Part shown: piece by piece, positions 10,637 through 22,073 of the stretch
How the letters are laid out: each line of letters opens with the position of its first letter
Numbering within the stretch: the stretch's first letter is position 1
Source of the DNA: Hirsutella rhossiliensis
Taxonomy: Eukaryota; Ascomycota; Sordariomycetes; Hypocreales; Ophiocordycipitaceae
Reading direction: 5' to 3'
Length of the DNA stretch: 64,000 nt
Assembly: GCF_020360975.1 (NCBI RefSeq)
Contig: NW_025408671.1
Location: 2,790,001 to 2,854,000, forward strand
Notes under the pieces: generated by a model
The model's input: only the letters and a program-made list of their open reading frames with translations
Database searches by the model: none
What the model was told of the DNA's origin: nothing
Made by a program: the position numbers and the translations under genes

Positions 10637-12035
10637 TCAGGAAGAAGCCTGGTATGTTTGCTTTGGGAAGGGATATCTGGAGGAGCCGTGGTCAGTATGG
10701 CTGCAGCGACGGATTTGGCCTTTTGCTTCTGATGAATCGCAGATAGTACCAGGTAGATGCCTTGAATGAATGATGAAAGATTGCAATGCAAAGATGCCTC
10801 TTCACTTACGAGGGTCCCAGCTCCTGAAGGCTTAGCCTGGCGAGCCACTGGCCCATGTCGATGCAGCTCTCGAGCGGCTGTCCTTGCATGATGCCGGCCA
10901 AGAGGCCACCGGCAAAGGCGTCGCCGGCGCCGTTTGTGTCGTTGATCTTCTCGGGCTCGATGGCGTGGACGGGGAACTCCTTGACGCTGTCCTCACCCTG
11001 AACAGCGACGAGAGTGGGCTCGGTGCCCTGGGTGACGACGGCGGTGCGCTTCCGCTTGTTGTTCTCTTTGGGCAGGTTGGCGAGGTGCTTGGCAATGTCT
11101 TTGAGGTCCTTGGAGGGCAGGTCGTGGGACTCGGCGTAGGCGGCCATCTCGGTCTCGTTGCCAATGATGTAGTCCCAGTACGGGGCGCTGGCGTCGACGA
11201 CCTCCTTGAAGAACTGGGGGATGAAGGGGGCGGAGAGGGAGAGGACGAAGAGCTTGTTGTGCTTGGCAGCCTGCTTGGCGAGCTCCATGATGGCCGGGGG
11301 GCAAACTAGCGAGCGGTCAGTGCCCGCACATAGCCAGTTGAGTCACGAGTCGAGAGCACCTACCGGTGAAGTGGAAGCCGCCAATGTAGTAGACGCTCGC
11401 GTTCTCGACCAAGCTCCAGATCTCGGGCTTCTTCAGGTGGTCGAGGTCATAGTGGTTTGCGGCACCGAGATCAGTGCACAGGCTTCGGTCATGGCCGGTG
11501 ATGACGACGCCGCAGCGGCCCGTCTTCTCCTTGGGGTCGACGCGGTACTCGACACGCAGGCCGGCGGCCTTGACGGCATCGTGCAGGATGGCTGAGTACT
11601 TGTCGTCGCCGGCGCCGCCGAGGTAAACGACGCTGTTGGGGGGAAGCATGTACTGGGCGCCGCGGGCCGAGTTCTGGGCGGCACCGCCGGCGATGAGCTT
11701 GGCGTCGTAGTTGTTGAGGAGGTCCTCGTAGAGGGGGATGTGCTTGTCCTCGGCGAGGATGGCGTCATTGGCCTTGAGGCCGTACTTGTCTAGCAGGGCC
11801 TGATCGCCGACGGCTTGGATGTCTGCAACAACCGACAGCCAACGGTGAGCAAGGAGACTGTTGCAGAGCGCGACCCGAGGTTGCTGTGAAGTGCCGCGCA
11901 AGCCAAACAACGAGCCCTCTCTTGTTCAAGGACCGGCCGGTCCCGCGCCCGGGGGGGGATGGAGGACAGCATCCAGGACATACCGAGCAGAGGGTTCTCC
12001 AGACAAAGGAGGCCATATTCCTTGACAGAAGCCAT
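10637..12035 (-). CDS. adenosine kinase
   Basis: Four exons (11984-12035, 11364-11822, 10810-11305, 10637-10676) give 348 residues. The protein begins MASVKEYGLLCLENPLLDIQ and contains the PfkB/ribokinase signature NDTNGAGDAFAGG, whose Asp (about residue 298) is the catalytic base, plus the earlier GGAAQNSARGAQ adenosine-binding stretch. It phosphorylates adenosine to AMP with ATP, in purine salvage and in the methyl cycle by removing the product of S-adenosylhomocysteine hydrolysis. The terminal exon has 40 coding nt and supplies the conserved YPFPKQTY end; without it the frame stops right after GPS. The first intron, 161 nt, is long for this window. Confidence 0.93.
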
Positions 12036-12776
12036 GATGCGCTAGGATTTTGGCGACGACAGGCACAAAGACAGAATCCAATTCGAGCACTCGAGAAAAT
12101 TACCAGAGGAAAGCCGAAAGTCGAGTGAGAGGAGAGGGAGGGGTTTGTTGTATTCGGAGGGTTTAAAATTGACGAGGTTGTTGTTGGCGGGGTCCGGTGG
12201 ATACAAAGGTACACACCCAGTGGCGATATCCTGTCTGCCTTGAGAATGCTTCCAAGGACTCCAAGCATCTGGGGAGAGCTCGCAATCGAAAATGGTCTGA
12301 GACCCGTAGAGTCAAAAAGACACACCGCGACTCCTCTTCCTTGAAGATCCTTTGGTTGATCCATTGACAGAATTGGGCTCACGGGTCTTGGATGGGCGGG
12401 CGGCTTCCTGGTGCAAACGGAAATGCAACGGGTTTGGCTACGCTACCGTTCAACCTGCTCACCTTATCGGCTTCTCTCGCAATGACGCTGGAGCGAGCTC
12501 AGCAGACATGTCTGCTAGTCACAACCTACTGGGCCAATCAACCAAGCCAGGCTTCGACGCAGAAGCCGCACGTCTGGCTATACGAAGCTATCCTCCACGC
12601 CAAACTGTCGCTTTGTCACAACAAAGCCGAGCAAGAGCATGAAAAAAATCGCGTGCGCCGAATGTCCAGGTGCTTGCTTCTGAGCTACCGGACTCCTGCT
12701 CGCAGCAGTACCATCAATAGATGCAAGCAAGCCACAGTAACACCATCCCAATGAGACCTCCACGAAATCATGCCCC
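12036..12776. other. intergenic, adenosine kinase promoter and uL2 3' flank
   Basis: Both neighbours are on the minus strand, so this holds the adenosine kinase promoter. CT-rich coding-strand sequence lies around 12100-12160 just upstream of its start. No further gene is supported. Confidence 0.5.
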
Positions 12777-13796
12777 TTAGTCCTTGACCTTTTGAGTACC
12801 ACGCAGCAGACCCGTCCTTCTCGCGGCAATAAGACCGGCCTTCTGGCCCTGGGCGGCGTATCGGGAAATGGTCGACGCCTTACCAATATGTTGGTGGTTA
12901 CCCTGTTACGGACGTCAGCATCTGCAGTCTGCTCTCCATGCACGCGAGGGCTACTTACACCACCGTGAGGGTGATCCACGGGGTTCATGGCAACACCACG
13001 AGTCTTGGGCCAGCTATTGCGCTTGACGGCAAACTTGTGCTTGGCACGAGAAGCCTCTATACACGAGTTAGAGAATCCACTCCCAAGTTAGTGTCGGCCT
13101 CGGCCAAGGGAACCTACTCAGCAGGGGCTTGTCTGTTCGGCCACCACCGGCAACAATGCCGATCATGCCTCGCGCGCCCGAGTGGACGACCTTCTTGGAA
13201 CCAGAGGGGAGCTTGATGCGCGTCTTGCCCTCGTCGGGGTTGTGGCCGATGACGGTGATGTAGCCACCAGAGGTGCGGCCAAGCGCGCCACGGTCACCAA
13301 TCTTCTCCTCGACGTTGGAGACGACGGTACCCTCGGGCATCTCCCCCAGCGGCAGGACGTTGCCGACAGTCAGGGCAGCCTTCTTTCCAGCATAGATGAA
13401 CTGGCCAGTGTACATGCCTTCGTTGGCAATGAACGTCTCGGTGACCTGCTTGAACTTATACGGGTGGCGGAAGACAACCTTGGCGAGAGGCGCACCACGA
13501 CCTGCGATTCCGTCCACCGTCAGCCCTCGTCCCATTGCGATAGCGTAACAGTCGGCGGCGGCAAACTAACCAGGGTCGTGGATGATATCGCGGACTACAC
13601 CGCGGACGTAGCCATGACGCTCGGCATAATCGAGGTTGCGGAACTTGGCCGGGGCCTTGTTCAAGCGCGTGTTGGCAGCTGTCGTCTAGGGTCAGCACGG
13701 TTACCGCTTCGAGGCGAGGTCGAAGCAGATATCCATCGGGAACTGACTGAAGATGGATCCACGCCCCTTGCGCTGGTTGCGAATGACTCTACCCAT
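12777..13796 (-). CDS. RPL2: 60S ribosomal protein uL2 (RPL2 / L8e)
   Basis: Five exons (13748-13796, 13571-13678, 13118-13501, 12959-13056, 12777-12902) give 254 residues, exactly the usual length. The start [17 protein letters not shown], the centre [11 protein letters not shown] and [18 protein letters not shown], and the [10 protein letters not shown] motif before GNHQHIG are diagnostic. The histidine in the HPHGG stretch lies near the peptidyl-transferase centre in known ribosomes. All introns are 56-69 nt with good GT-AG borders. The protein is a structural component of the large cytosolic ribosomal subunit. Confidence 0.96.
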
Positions 13797-15559
13797 GGCG
13801 GCTCGTTTGGACTCGATGCAGTCGGTCGAGTGTCTGCTGCAGTGATGGTTGTAAGCGGAAGGTCGCCGAGGGCGCAATGATGGGCATCCTTACCTGGGTT
13901 CGGCCGCTTGGTGTTTTGACGAAGAGGCCGGGCAGATGCGAATGCCAACATTTTTTTGTGTGCGGGACCATTGGAGCGGCCGAGGAGCCCTGGCCACGTG
14001 ATCTCACGGTGGGTCGCGGAAGCGAGTGCGCTGTCCTATCATCCCTAGCTACAGGGTACCTGGTACTTGAGCCAAGGCACACATGTACTGTATGTACCTC
14101 GTGCGAAGAATTGATACAGGAAGCGCCCAATTGACTGTCCCCATAATTTTATTCCGATGAGGCTGGGCTCGCCACCACCACCTAACCTGTCTCTCGTCGA
14201 TATATCCGTACGGGCGCGAACAATCTCTCAACGGCCGTCGAACCGCCACGGACGGCATACTTCCTCATGCCGCGCAGGAGCTTCAACAGTTACCGCGGCA
14301 CATTGCTCATACCCTGATCCACTCGAGGCACAAACCGGCTCGCACCATTCGCACCGCCCCCTAATTGAGGCCAGACACGACCTGCGTGGTTTTCAAATGC
14401 AGCTTTGACATCCGGCACTGTCTTTGCATCCTGCAAGGCACTACAAGGTGCTGAGTGACCGGAGCTCGGCGGACCGAATGCGCGCTGTTTCCGGTGGGGC
14501 TCCAGGCCTCAACTCTACTTGGGAAACGAGGCTGTCAGCATCCAAAGCCCTCACGAGACTCGGTCGTGCGACACGTCCTGGTAGAGAATGCCCAAGTGGG
14601 CTTGAAAACTGTGAATGATTGTTGGATATCTTCGGTCGCAAAAGATGTTGTCTTGATCCGCAGACGCTCTGTATACCTGAGGCGCCTGCACGCGCAGCCT
14701 TCAACCGAGCGGTTGTCTCGCAAACGGTGGTGTAGCAGACAGCTGCGTGGCACCTTGGATGTCGAGTAAGACATGGCAAGAGGAATTGGAGGACCCAGGC
14801 AGCCTTGCATGGTCGAATCCTGGCAAGCACTGTCGCTCTACTGCTTCGCTTTTTCAACTGCGCATCTGCTGACAAAAGCCAAGACGAGTTTTCGATTCAT
14901 CTCTTTTGAGAATGTTGCCGCGAGACTAGGCAAGACTTTGACTTTGTGCAGTCTCGCCAGGGTGGCTGGTGCGGCTACGGCTGTGGACGCTGAAGTTGAT
15001 CGGTGGTTAAGAGATGCGCGCATTGTTGCGACATCACGTGCATCATCGGGGTTTCCCCGTGTCGCAACAGCATCTACGGCACCGATGGACATAGCAGAGA
15101 GCTGTGTCGTGGCCTGGTGATGTCCAGCCGGGGAGAGGCACCCCCCGCCAGATGAGCCACCTCGGTCATGGGCCTCCCTCCCTGCCAAGGGTCCGGGTCT
15201 GGGATTCGTGCCTCGTTGGCCTAACCCTTCAACCACACAATGGTGGATGATCTTGCTGCGGGGCCCGGGTAATACAAGTAGGAATGCGAATGGACAAGAC
15301 GGAGGTCACGGCTCGGCAAAGCAGCTGTTTCATTTCTTGTCTTCTAGCACAAAGTAGCTTGTTGAGGGTCGAGCATGTGCTACTCGAGCTAATAAATAAA
15401 GCCCTTGGCCTATCAGATGGGGTACATTTTTGATTTGCGGCTCATCAACGTGGGTTTAGCTAGTGCGTGCACTCAGTTGTCGTCGAGCAACTACCGCAGG
15501 TTCGCTTGTCCTTCCTCTTCTCCACATACTACGACGCCTCGCGCTCCAACAAGCCCAAC
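13797..15559. other. 1.8-kb intergenic region between divergent genes
   Basis: The region lies between the uL2 start (minus) and the WHIM-protein start (plus). Its open frames on both strands lack coding bias and recognisable motifs. No tRNA, 5S RNA or transposon was seen. Confidence 0.5.
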
Positions 15560-17783
15560 ATGGCGCCAGACGACGACTCATCCGATCTCTCGTCCTTGTC
15601 GTCTCTGTCGCCCGCGCCCTCGGACAGCGAGCTGGACGGGGACCGCGCCGCCGCGCCGACCCAGGCCAAGCCGGGGCTCCTCAAGTTCTTCCCGAAGCTG
15701 TCAGGGCAGCCCGCCCCAGAGCCCTCGCAGCCCCCACGCAAGCGGTCGCCATCACCGCCACACGAGTATGTCCTCGCGGACAATCCAGACATTGCGGTAC
15801 GTGATTGCCCTCATTTATATGCCGGGCGTGCATCTTTTCCCTTGCCCGGCGCCGCGGGGCGGCTTGTCGCGTTGCGGATCGGTGCGACGCGAGACTTCGC
15901 GTGCCCCAACGTCATACCGGGGAAAGCTGCTAACTGTCCTGCAGTTCATCGTCATGTTCCGAAGCCGATTCAGCGACGCCTTTCCGAAAGCCCTGGCACA
16001 CTTTGGGCCACAAGAGCTGGAGCGAGATGTGGTGGAATCCATTCCCGGCGATCGAGTCGAGCACTTTCTATGTGCGCTGCTCGGCCTACTCCTGAATCGC
16101 AAACAGGACGTCAAGTGCGTAATCGAGCGACCCTCGCGACATGTCGCTAATCGTTTCTCTCCCTTTCTCGGGCAACAGGCCAGGCCACTACGGCAGAGCG
16201 TTGGAGGACGCGATCGCGTCCCATAAATCCCAGTGGCCATCGGCCTGGAAGACCAAGAACCCGCTGTCAGGCGGCTCCACCTTCAACTCGATGACCCCGA
16301 ACGAAAGAGTACGTGCGCGACCGCCTTGCTTCGTTGCGATGCCACTAACCTTGTGCCAATAAAAACATAGCTTACCCTACTCCGCACCCTGATTCTCTGG
16401 ACCATGGCCTCTTCCGAAACCGTCAAAGCCTTGATCAACCAGTCGTACAAGCAGAACCGTCACGAGGACGATCTAAACCAGCCTAGGGCGGTCAAGCCGT
16501 GGGGCTCAGACGGTGACAAACGCCGCTATTTCCTGGTCGAGGGCCAGGACGATACGAACTTTCGCGTTTACAGGGAAAGTAACCCCGCTGGGGCTACCCG
16601 CACCTGGTGGAGTGTAGCAGGCTCGATCGAGGAGCTCAAGGCTTTGGCAGGGAAACTCGAGACCAAGGATGGCGGTCCCAAGGCCAAGGCGCTGAGCCAC
16701 AAGATCCTTACAGCCGTTCCGCGTTTCGAGGCCGGTGAGGAGGTAAGCATGACATTGTCACCCTGGCTACAGGTCCATTCTCTCACGGACCGACGGTCTG
16801 CGATGACATGACCAGGAGGACTGACAAGGCTGCAGAAACGCAAACGCAGGGACTATCGTCAGATGCGCAAGGAGCAGTTCAAGCGACCCGAACCTGGCTA
16901 CTCGCTGTACGAAGGCCGCACTCGCGGTAAGCGGATGAAGTATACATACTCGGACGACGAGGATACCTTCTTGTCCGACTCGACGGGAAACAGACGCTCC
17001 ACTCGTAATACGGCAGCAAACACGCCAGCCGAAACAGGTCCAGTAACCACCTCGAGCGGACGACAGGTCAGAGCCCCTCCTCGACTCAACATGGTGGCCG
17101 GAGAAAGCGCGCCCGGGAGCGTCCAGGGTGATGGCTCGGAGTACGACCAAGAGAAATCGCTGGGAGCCTCGGGACGGCCCAGGCGATCTGCCGCTGTCAA
17201 CCATGCCAACGGGCTGAACGGCACTGGACGACATCGTAACGGCTCTGCCGACACGCACGATGACGACGACGATGACGACGACGGGAGTGAGGCAGGATTC
17301 GGAGACGACGAGCACGACGCTGACGCACACATCTCGCAAGAATCTGAGGATGAAGAGGAGTTTGAAGAGGACGAAGTTGACTCGGACGAGAAACCTCGGA
17401 GCCTGGTTGTGAAACTCTCTGTGACGCCACCCAGACTCCGGACAGTTCTCGCCCCAGCTAACCGAGTGGACAACACGTCTGCAACGTCGGAGGATCAAGG
17501 TCGCAGGGGGAACACCAGAACAGCGGACACAGTGACGGTGGGGACGCCCGAGGCACCCGCCCAGGACTCCATCTCTGTTGTTGACGGGGCGTCAAGGGGA
17601 GCCGCCTCATCTTTCCCTGGAGCTGCCGGCGAGCCGACTTCGAACGGGCCAGACAATGCAGAGAAGGCCAGAGAGCAATCGCCTTCGGCGGCAGCCCCTA
17701 CCTCGCTGGCTTTCCGAGGCAGTCCGGAGCAGGCGTCGGTGCAGCCTAGGCTGCCAAACGGGGACGGTGCCGATGAGAAGTAG
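15560..17783 (+). CDS. WHIM-domain chromatin protein (CECR2/RSF1-like ISWI accessory type)
   Basis: Five exons (15560-15796, 15945-16114, 16179-16308, 16371-16742, 16836-17783) give 618 residues, all phases consistent. After a Ser/Pro-rich N-terminus comes a DDT-like helical segment (FRSRFSDAFPKALAHFGPQEL), then the WHIM1 helix LTLLRTLILWTMASSE and the WHIM-type block DDLNQPRAVKPWGSDGDKRR followed by YFLVEGQDDTNFRVYRES. This arrangement occurs in subunits of ISWI-type chromatin remodellers that sense linker DNA (family knowledge). The C-terminal half is disordered, with basic patches and a long Asp/Glu region from about residue 443. Which remodeller it serves is not shown. Confidence 0.75.
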
Positions 17784-18136
17784 AGACTTATTGCTTTGGT
17801 CTGGCTGGAGTTGGGGTGTGACAGGTGGCGCATGGTATAATAGAGCCTCAGGTATCATTCGCGGGTATTAACCAAAGGTCAGGGGCCAGGGAGTCAAACA
17901 AGAGCACGGCGCAGCGAAACGTGCAGCATCTCGTTCTGCAGATAGGCACGAGACCCTGGTGATGATGGGGCTTCAAGGAGGAGAGGCGCCCGCATTGGGG
18001 CACATTGCTTGTTGACCTCGTGGGCGGAGGCTGGGTCGCCTGGAGAGACCATCTTAGTCAATACAACAAGTACCCTCTCGCTCTCGCTCGCCGATAAACA
18101 GGACGCGAGTTGAAGCTCAAAACCTGGGTTCTGATA
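17784..18136. other. 3' flanks between convergent genes
   Basis: About 350 bp between the ends of the WHIM protein gene and the DUF1770 gene. No feature is recognised. Confidence 0.5.
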
Positions 18137-18689
18137 TCATGTCCTTTTGCGGGGCACTGTCCAGTTATTTACACCGTACCACCATCTCCTCAGCCTGGCA
18201 CCTGCAGTATTGCCGTGCAGCCTGGCATTTCGATTCCAATGTTGCCATCCGCACAAGAGGAGATTGTACACCAAGCCCTGTGCCAGGGGCATCACAATCT
18301 GCGACATGTCAGGACGAGCAGGTCAGCGAATGGGGGGATGTGCCTCCCACCTGGTCTCTGGCCGTGATGAGCAGCACCTTCCACCAAGCGTCGGCATTGG
18401 AGATACTGTGGAGGTAGCTCTGCTCGAAGCGGAGGTCTGGCAGCGGAGGAAGGCTGCGCTTCCGCGGCGTCGGCCGAAGGACACTGTAGGGGATGTCGTC
18501 TTGGTCGATGCCGTCGTCGTCGTGATGCAGCGCGTCGTCGGCTTGGCTCAACCTCGTCGACTCCTCGAGGGTCATGGGCTGCTTCTCCTCGGCAGCGGTC
18601 GAGGGCGCAATGTCGAGCTTGGGGTCTGGGTCGGTCCTGATGTGGGCGGCCTGGATGGTCGCGGCCACCTCACCCGCGACGGAAGACAT
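18137..18689 (-). CDS. DUF1770 family protein
   Basis: Two exons (18351-18689, 18137-18298) joined at CAG|GTGGGA give 166 residues. The N-terminal half is acidic and polar. The conserved part reads LPPLPDLRFEQSYLHSI, ADAWWKVLLITARDQ, then across the intron IVMPLAQGLVYNLLLCGWQHW. That aromatic block is characteristic of the fungal DUF1770 family. The C-terminal hydrophobic stretch could associate with a membrane, but this is inference. No function is known to me. If the intron is not removed the frame stops soon after Asp-Gln and loses the second half of the domain. Confidence 0.75.
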
Positions 18690-19459
18690 GGCTGGCGGGC
18701 TAGGGAGTCTGCGGGATCATCCTCGGCCACGGTGCTGTACGGTGGGGCGTTCCAGGAGGATGGGTGAAGGCAGCGTGGGCAGCAAGAGGGTGCACGCGTG
18801 TGATGGCCCGCATCCCTCCTCCGCCGCCGATAACCGCCCTAGTACCGAAGTTGTCCCGGCGCCGGCCTACCTAGGTACAGTACATACCTAGGTACCTTAC
18901 TTAACCTGCCTTGACACCCAGAGTGAGTGAGTGGCTCTTGTCCCGAGTACGGATACTTGCAGGCCGATTACAGCGCTCGTTGTAGGCGCCATGTTTCTGT
19001 GCGGTGCGTGTGCTGGTTGTGGGTGCTTACCTTTCTACTCGAAGTATTCTGAGCCTTCTTTTTCGCCGTCCACGTAGAAAACCAAGGCCGGCATGGCATC
19101 GGGAAAGTGCCACACGCATCTGGTGCGCTGAATCACACAGTTCTTGGCCCGGCTGATGGTGGACAGCGGCGCGATGACATGTAATTTAGGCACTGTACTG
19201 TACTTGTCCGCAGTGCTGTGCCGTGGTCGTGTCAGAGGGATCCACATTGCACAGGGCTGCCTGGAGCAGCCGCAGCGGGTCATCGCCCGTCTCCCAGCTC
19301 CCCCAGATAAAAATCTGGCTTCCAGCATCCAACTCGGACCTCGTGTTACCCGCACGCGCCTTCGTCTCCCCCGTCTCGCAAAGAGAGAGATTCCCCCCCT
19401 CGAACTGCGACACCACGACAGACAAGCTGCTCCCCAAGGCACCAAGCACCGCCGGCAAC
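18690..19459. other. divergent intergenic region (DUF1770 / eRF1)
   Basis: It contains a TACCTAGGTAC tract at about 18865-18900 and a short GTACTGTACT motif near 19194. The 150 bases before the eRF1 start are C-rich, as in fungal 5' UTRs. No gene is seen. Confidence 0.5.
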
Positions 19460-21099
19460 ATGAGCGACGCTCAGGCAAACGAGGCCGAGAGGAACGTGAG
19501 TCCAGCCCCTGTCCCGCTGCTGTTGCACGAAAAATGATTTTCCACCTCGTGCCCCTCATTTGAAGCCCCTCGTTGTGCGCTGCCCCGCGATGCGAGCAGC
19601 CACGACGCACGACGGCCATTTGACGACTCCACAAAACAGCGCGACTGACACGTCCTGGTCGGTAGATTGAGATCTGGAAAGTCAAGAAGCTGATCAAGCG
19701 CCTCGAGGCTGCCAGGGGAAATGGCACCTCCATGATATCCCTCATCATTCGTGCGTCGCCCTCGCACGAGACCGCCTTGAGCTCCCACACTGACCGCGTC
19801 TCTAGCACCCAAGGACCAAGTTTCCCGGGCGGCAAAGATGTTGGCTGAAGAATACGTACGTCGAGACTGGCCCCGATTAGCAGTGCAAGCTAACCTCGTC
19901 AAAGGGCACCGCCTCCAACATCAAATCGCGCGTCAATCGACAGTCGGTCCTTTCTGCCATCACGTCCACCCAACAGCGCCTGAAGCTTTACAATAAAGTC
20001 CCCCCCAATGGCTTGGTCGTCTACTGTGGTGAAATCCTCACGCAGGAAGGCAAGGAACGGAAAGTCAACATCGACTTCGAGCCCTTCAAGCCCATCAACA
20101 CCTCCTTGTACCTCTGCGACAACAAGTTCCATACCGAGGCATTGGCGGAATTGCTCGAGTCAGACCAGAAATTCGGCTTCATCATCATGGATGGTAACGG
20201 CGCTCTCTTTGGTACCCTCAGCGGCAACACGCGCGATGTTGTCCACAAATTCTCCGTCGATCTGCCAAAGAAGCACGGCCGTGGTGGTCAGTCCGCCTTG
20301 CGTTTCGCTCGTCTTCGCGAGGAGAAGCGCCACAACTACGTGCGCAAGGTGGCCGAGCTGGCCGTGCAAAACTTTATCTCCAACGACAAGGTCAACGTGG
20401 CCGGCATCATCCTCGCCGGTTCCGCCGACTTCAAAAACGACCTCAACGCCTCCGACATGTTCGACAACCGCCTGCAGTCCAAAGTCATCAAGGTTGTTGA
20501 CGTCTCGTACGGTGGCGAAAACGGCTTCAACCAGGCCATCGAATTGTCCTCGGAGACTCTCGGAAACGTCAAATTCATCCAGGAAAAGAAGCTCATTGGC
20601 AAATACTTTGAGGAGATTAGCCAGGACACCGGCAAGGTATGCTACGGAATCGACGACACTCTCAAGGCGCTCGAGCTTGGCGCCGTCGAGACCCTCATTG
20701 TCTTTGAAAATCTCGAAATCACGCGCTGGACCTTGAAGGACAGCAATGGCAGCGAGATCATACTCCACACTACCAAGCAGCAGGAACACGGCAGCCGAGA
20801 AAACTTCCTCGATAAGCAGACAGGCCAGGAGATGGAGATTGTCTCCCAAGAGTCATTCCTTGAATGGATTGCTGAGCATTACAAGGACTTTGGCACGGCC
20901 CTTGAGTTTGTGTCGGACCGCTCCACCGAGGGCAACCAGTTCGTCAAGGGCTTTGGTGGCATCGGCGGCATCCTTCGCTACAAAGTCAACTTTGAGCAGC
21001 TGAATGACCTCGACGACGATGATGACTACTACGACGGTAGGCCCCCCGTTCCCCCACAGGAGCTTCCACAGGCATCATACTAATTCTGTAAAAGATTGA
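19460..21099 (+). CDS. SUP45: eukaryotic peptide chain release factor subunit 1 (eRF1)
   Basis: Five exons (19460-19495, 19666-19750, 19806-19855, 19905-21036, 21095-21099) give 435 residues, the usual size. Domain 1 has TASNIKS (residues 59-65) and SLYLCDNKF, the NIKS and YxCxxxF stop-codon recognition motifs. Domain 2 has HGRGGQS with GGQ at 184-186, which triggers peptidyl-tRNA hydrolysis. Domain 3 follows with the eRF3-binding surface and an Asp-rich tail. The last intron (GTAGGC to AAAAG) yields the family-typical YYDD end; reading through instead adds about 15 residues and stops at 21083. It acts in the cytosolic ribosome at all three stop codons. Confidence 0.96.
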
Positions 21100-22073
21100 C
21101 CAGCGGATTCCCTCGTCATCGGCGAGGGAGCTGCTCAAGTTCAACCGTCCGCGCACAACGAGGATGAGAGGAGTCACGACGCGCCGAGGTCGACCGATGC
21201 CGCGCCAATGTCGCTTACTCAACGGTGTTTGATGCAAAGGGCTGATTCCCCGCCTCACAAGCAAGGCCATGAGGCGTCGCGGCCAAGCCCCCTTCGCTCA
21301 GTGATGACGGCGACTTGAGCCAATGATCGGCGGATATAGAGGTGAGATATCCATGCCGACATGCGCGCGAAACTGTGTCTCACGGGAGGGCTAGGTGGTC
21401 TCTACGATTTGTGACGTGAGTGACACGGTAGCGCGGCGGCTTGGGGCGGTGGGCGGTGAACCTTTTTGCCTTGGACTGGATATCATCCGGCTCTGATCCA
21501 GGAACAGAGGCCAGTAGCACGGCGTGGCTTTGGTTGCCCCCGGGCTGCTCGGTCGAGCGGTGGACAATCTGGAAGAATTGCAGCCACTCATTTAAATACA
21601 CGTTTCAAGCTGTGCGTTGCACTGGGGGCCATGAATCTCACCCGCGACCGGTTACGCCTTGATCGGTCGAGTGAACAACTGAGCTCTCCAGACCGTAATT
21701 AGGTTTCATCCGGGAAAAGCTCGCGGTCGCTGACAGGATCTGGCATTGACGGAGCATGGTATGTATCCATATCCTGAATGGGCAGCGAGTCTAGAAGAAA
21801 TATAGCAGTATGTCAGTCACGTTTCCCATCATCTCGACTGTTTCAGCGCCAACTGCTTGCCGCAAGCAAAAACGAGGTTGACCCGATGACTAAGCCCCCC
21901 TGGAGGTGGACCGCAGTACGACACCTTCAACGTCCACACTTCCCGCATTGCGGCAAGCCAACTCGTCGCAACTTTCCCTCCTAGAGCACTCTTCTCTCAG
22001 CGAACTCGAATGGCCTTGATTGCGCCTGTTCGAGAGTCGCTGGAGAGTCGTAGCTTGTTCCGCAATACCGATC
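21100..22073. other. about 970-bp intergenic region
   Basis: Both flanking genes are on the plus strand, so it holds the promoter of the SIP3-like gene. The open frames are short and unlike known proteins. The Met-start frame of the next gene begins at 22074; the frame is open a little further upstream but without an ATG. Confidence 0.5.

Noticed and set aside
13182..13880. 232-codon plus-strand frame
   Set aside because: Antisense to the uL2 exons, whose protein is certain.
22020..22073. Upstream extension of the SIP3-like frame
   Set aside because: The frame is open but has no ATG before 22074, so the Met at 22074 was chosen.
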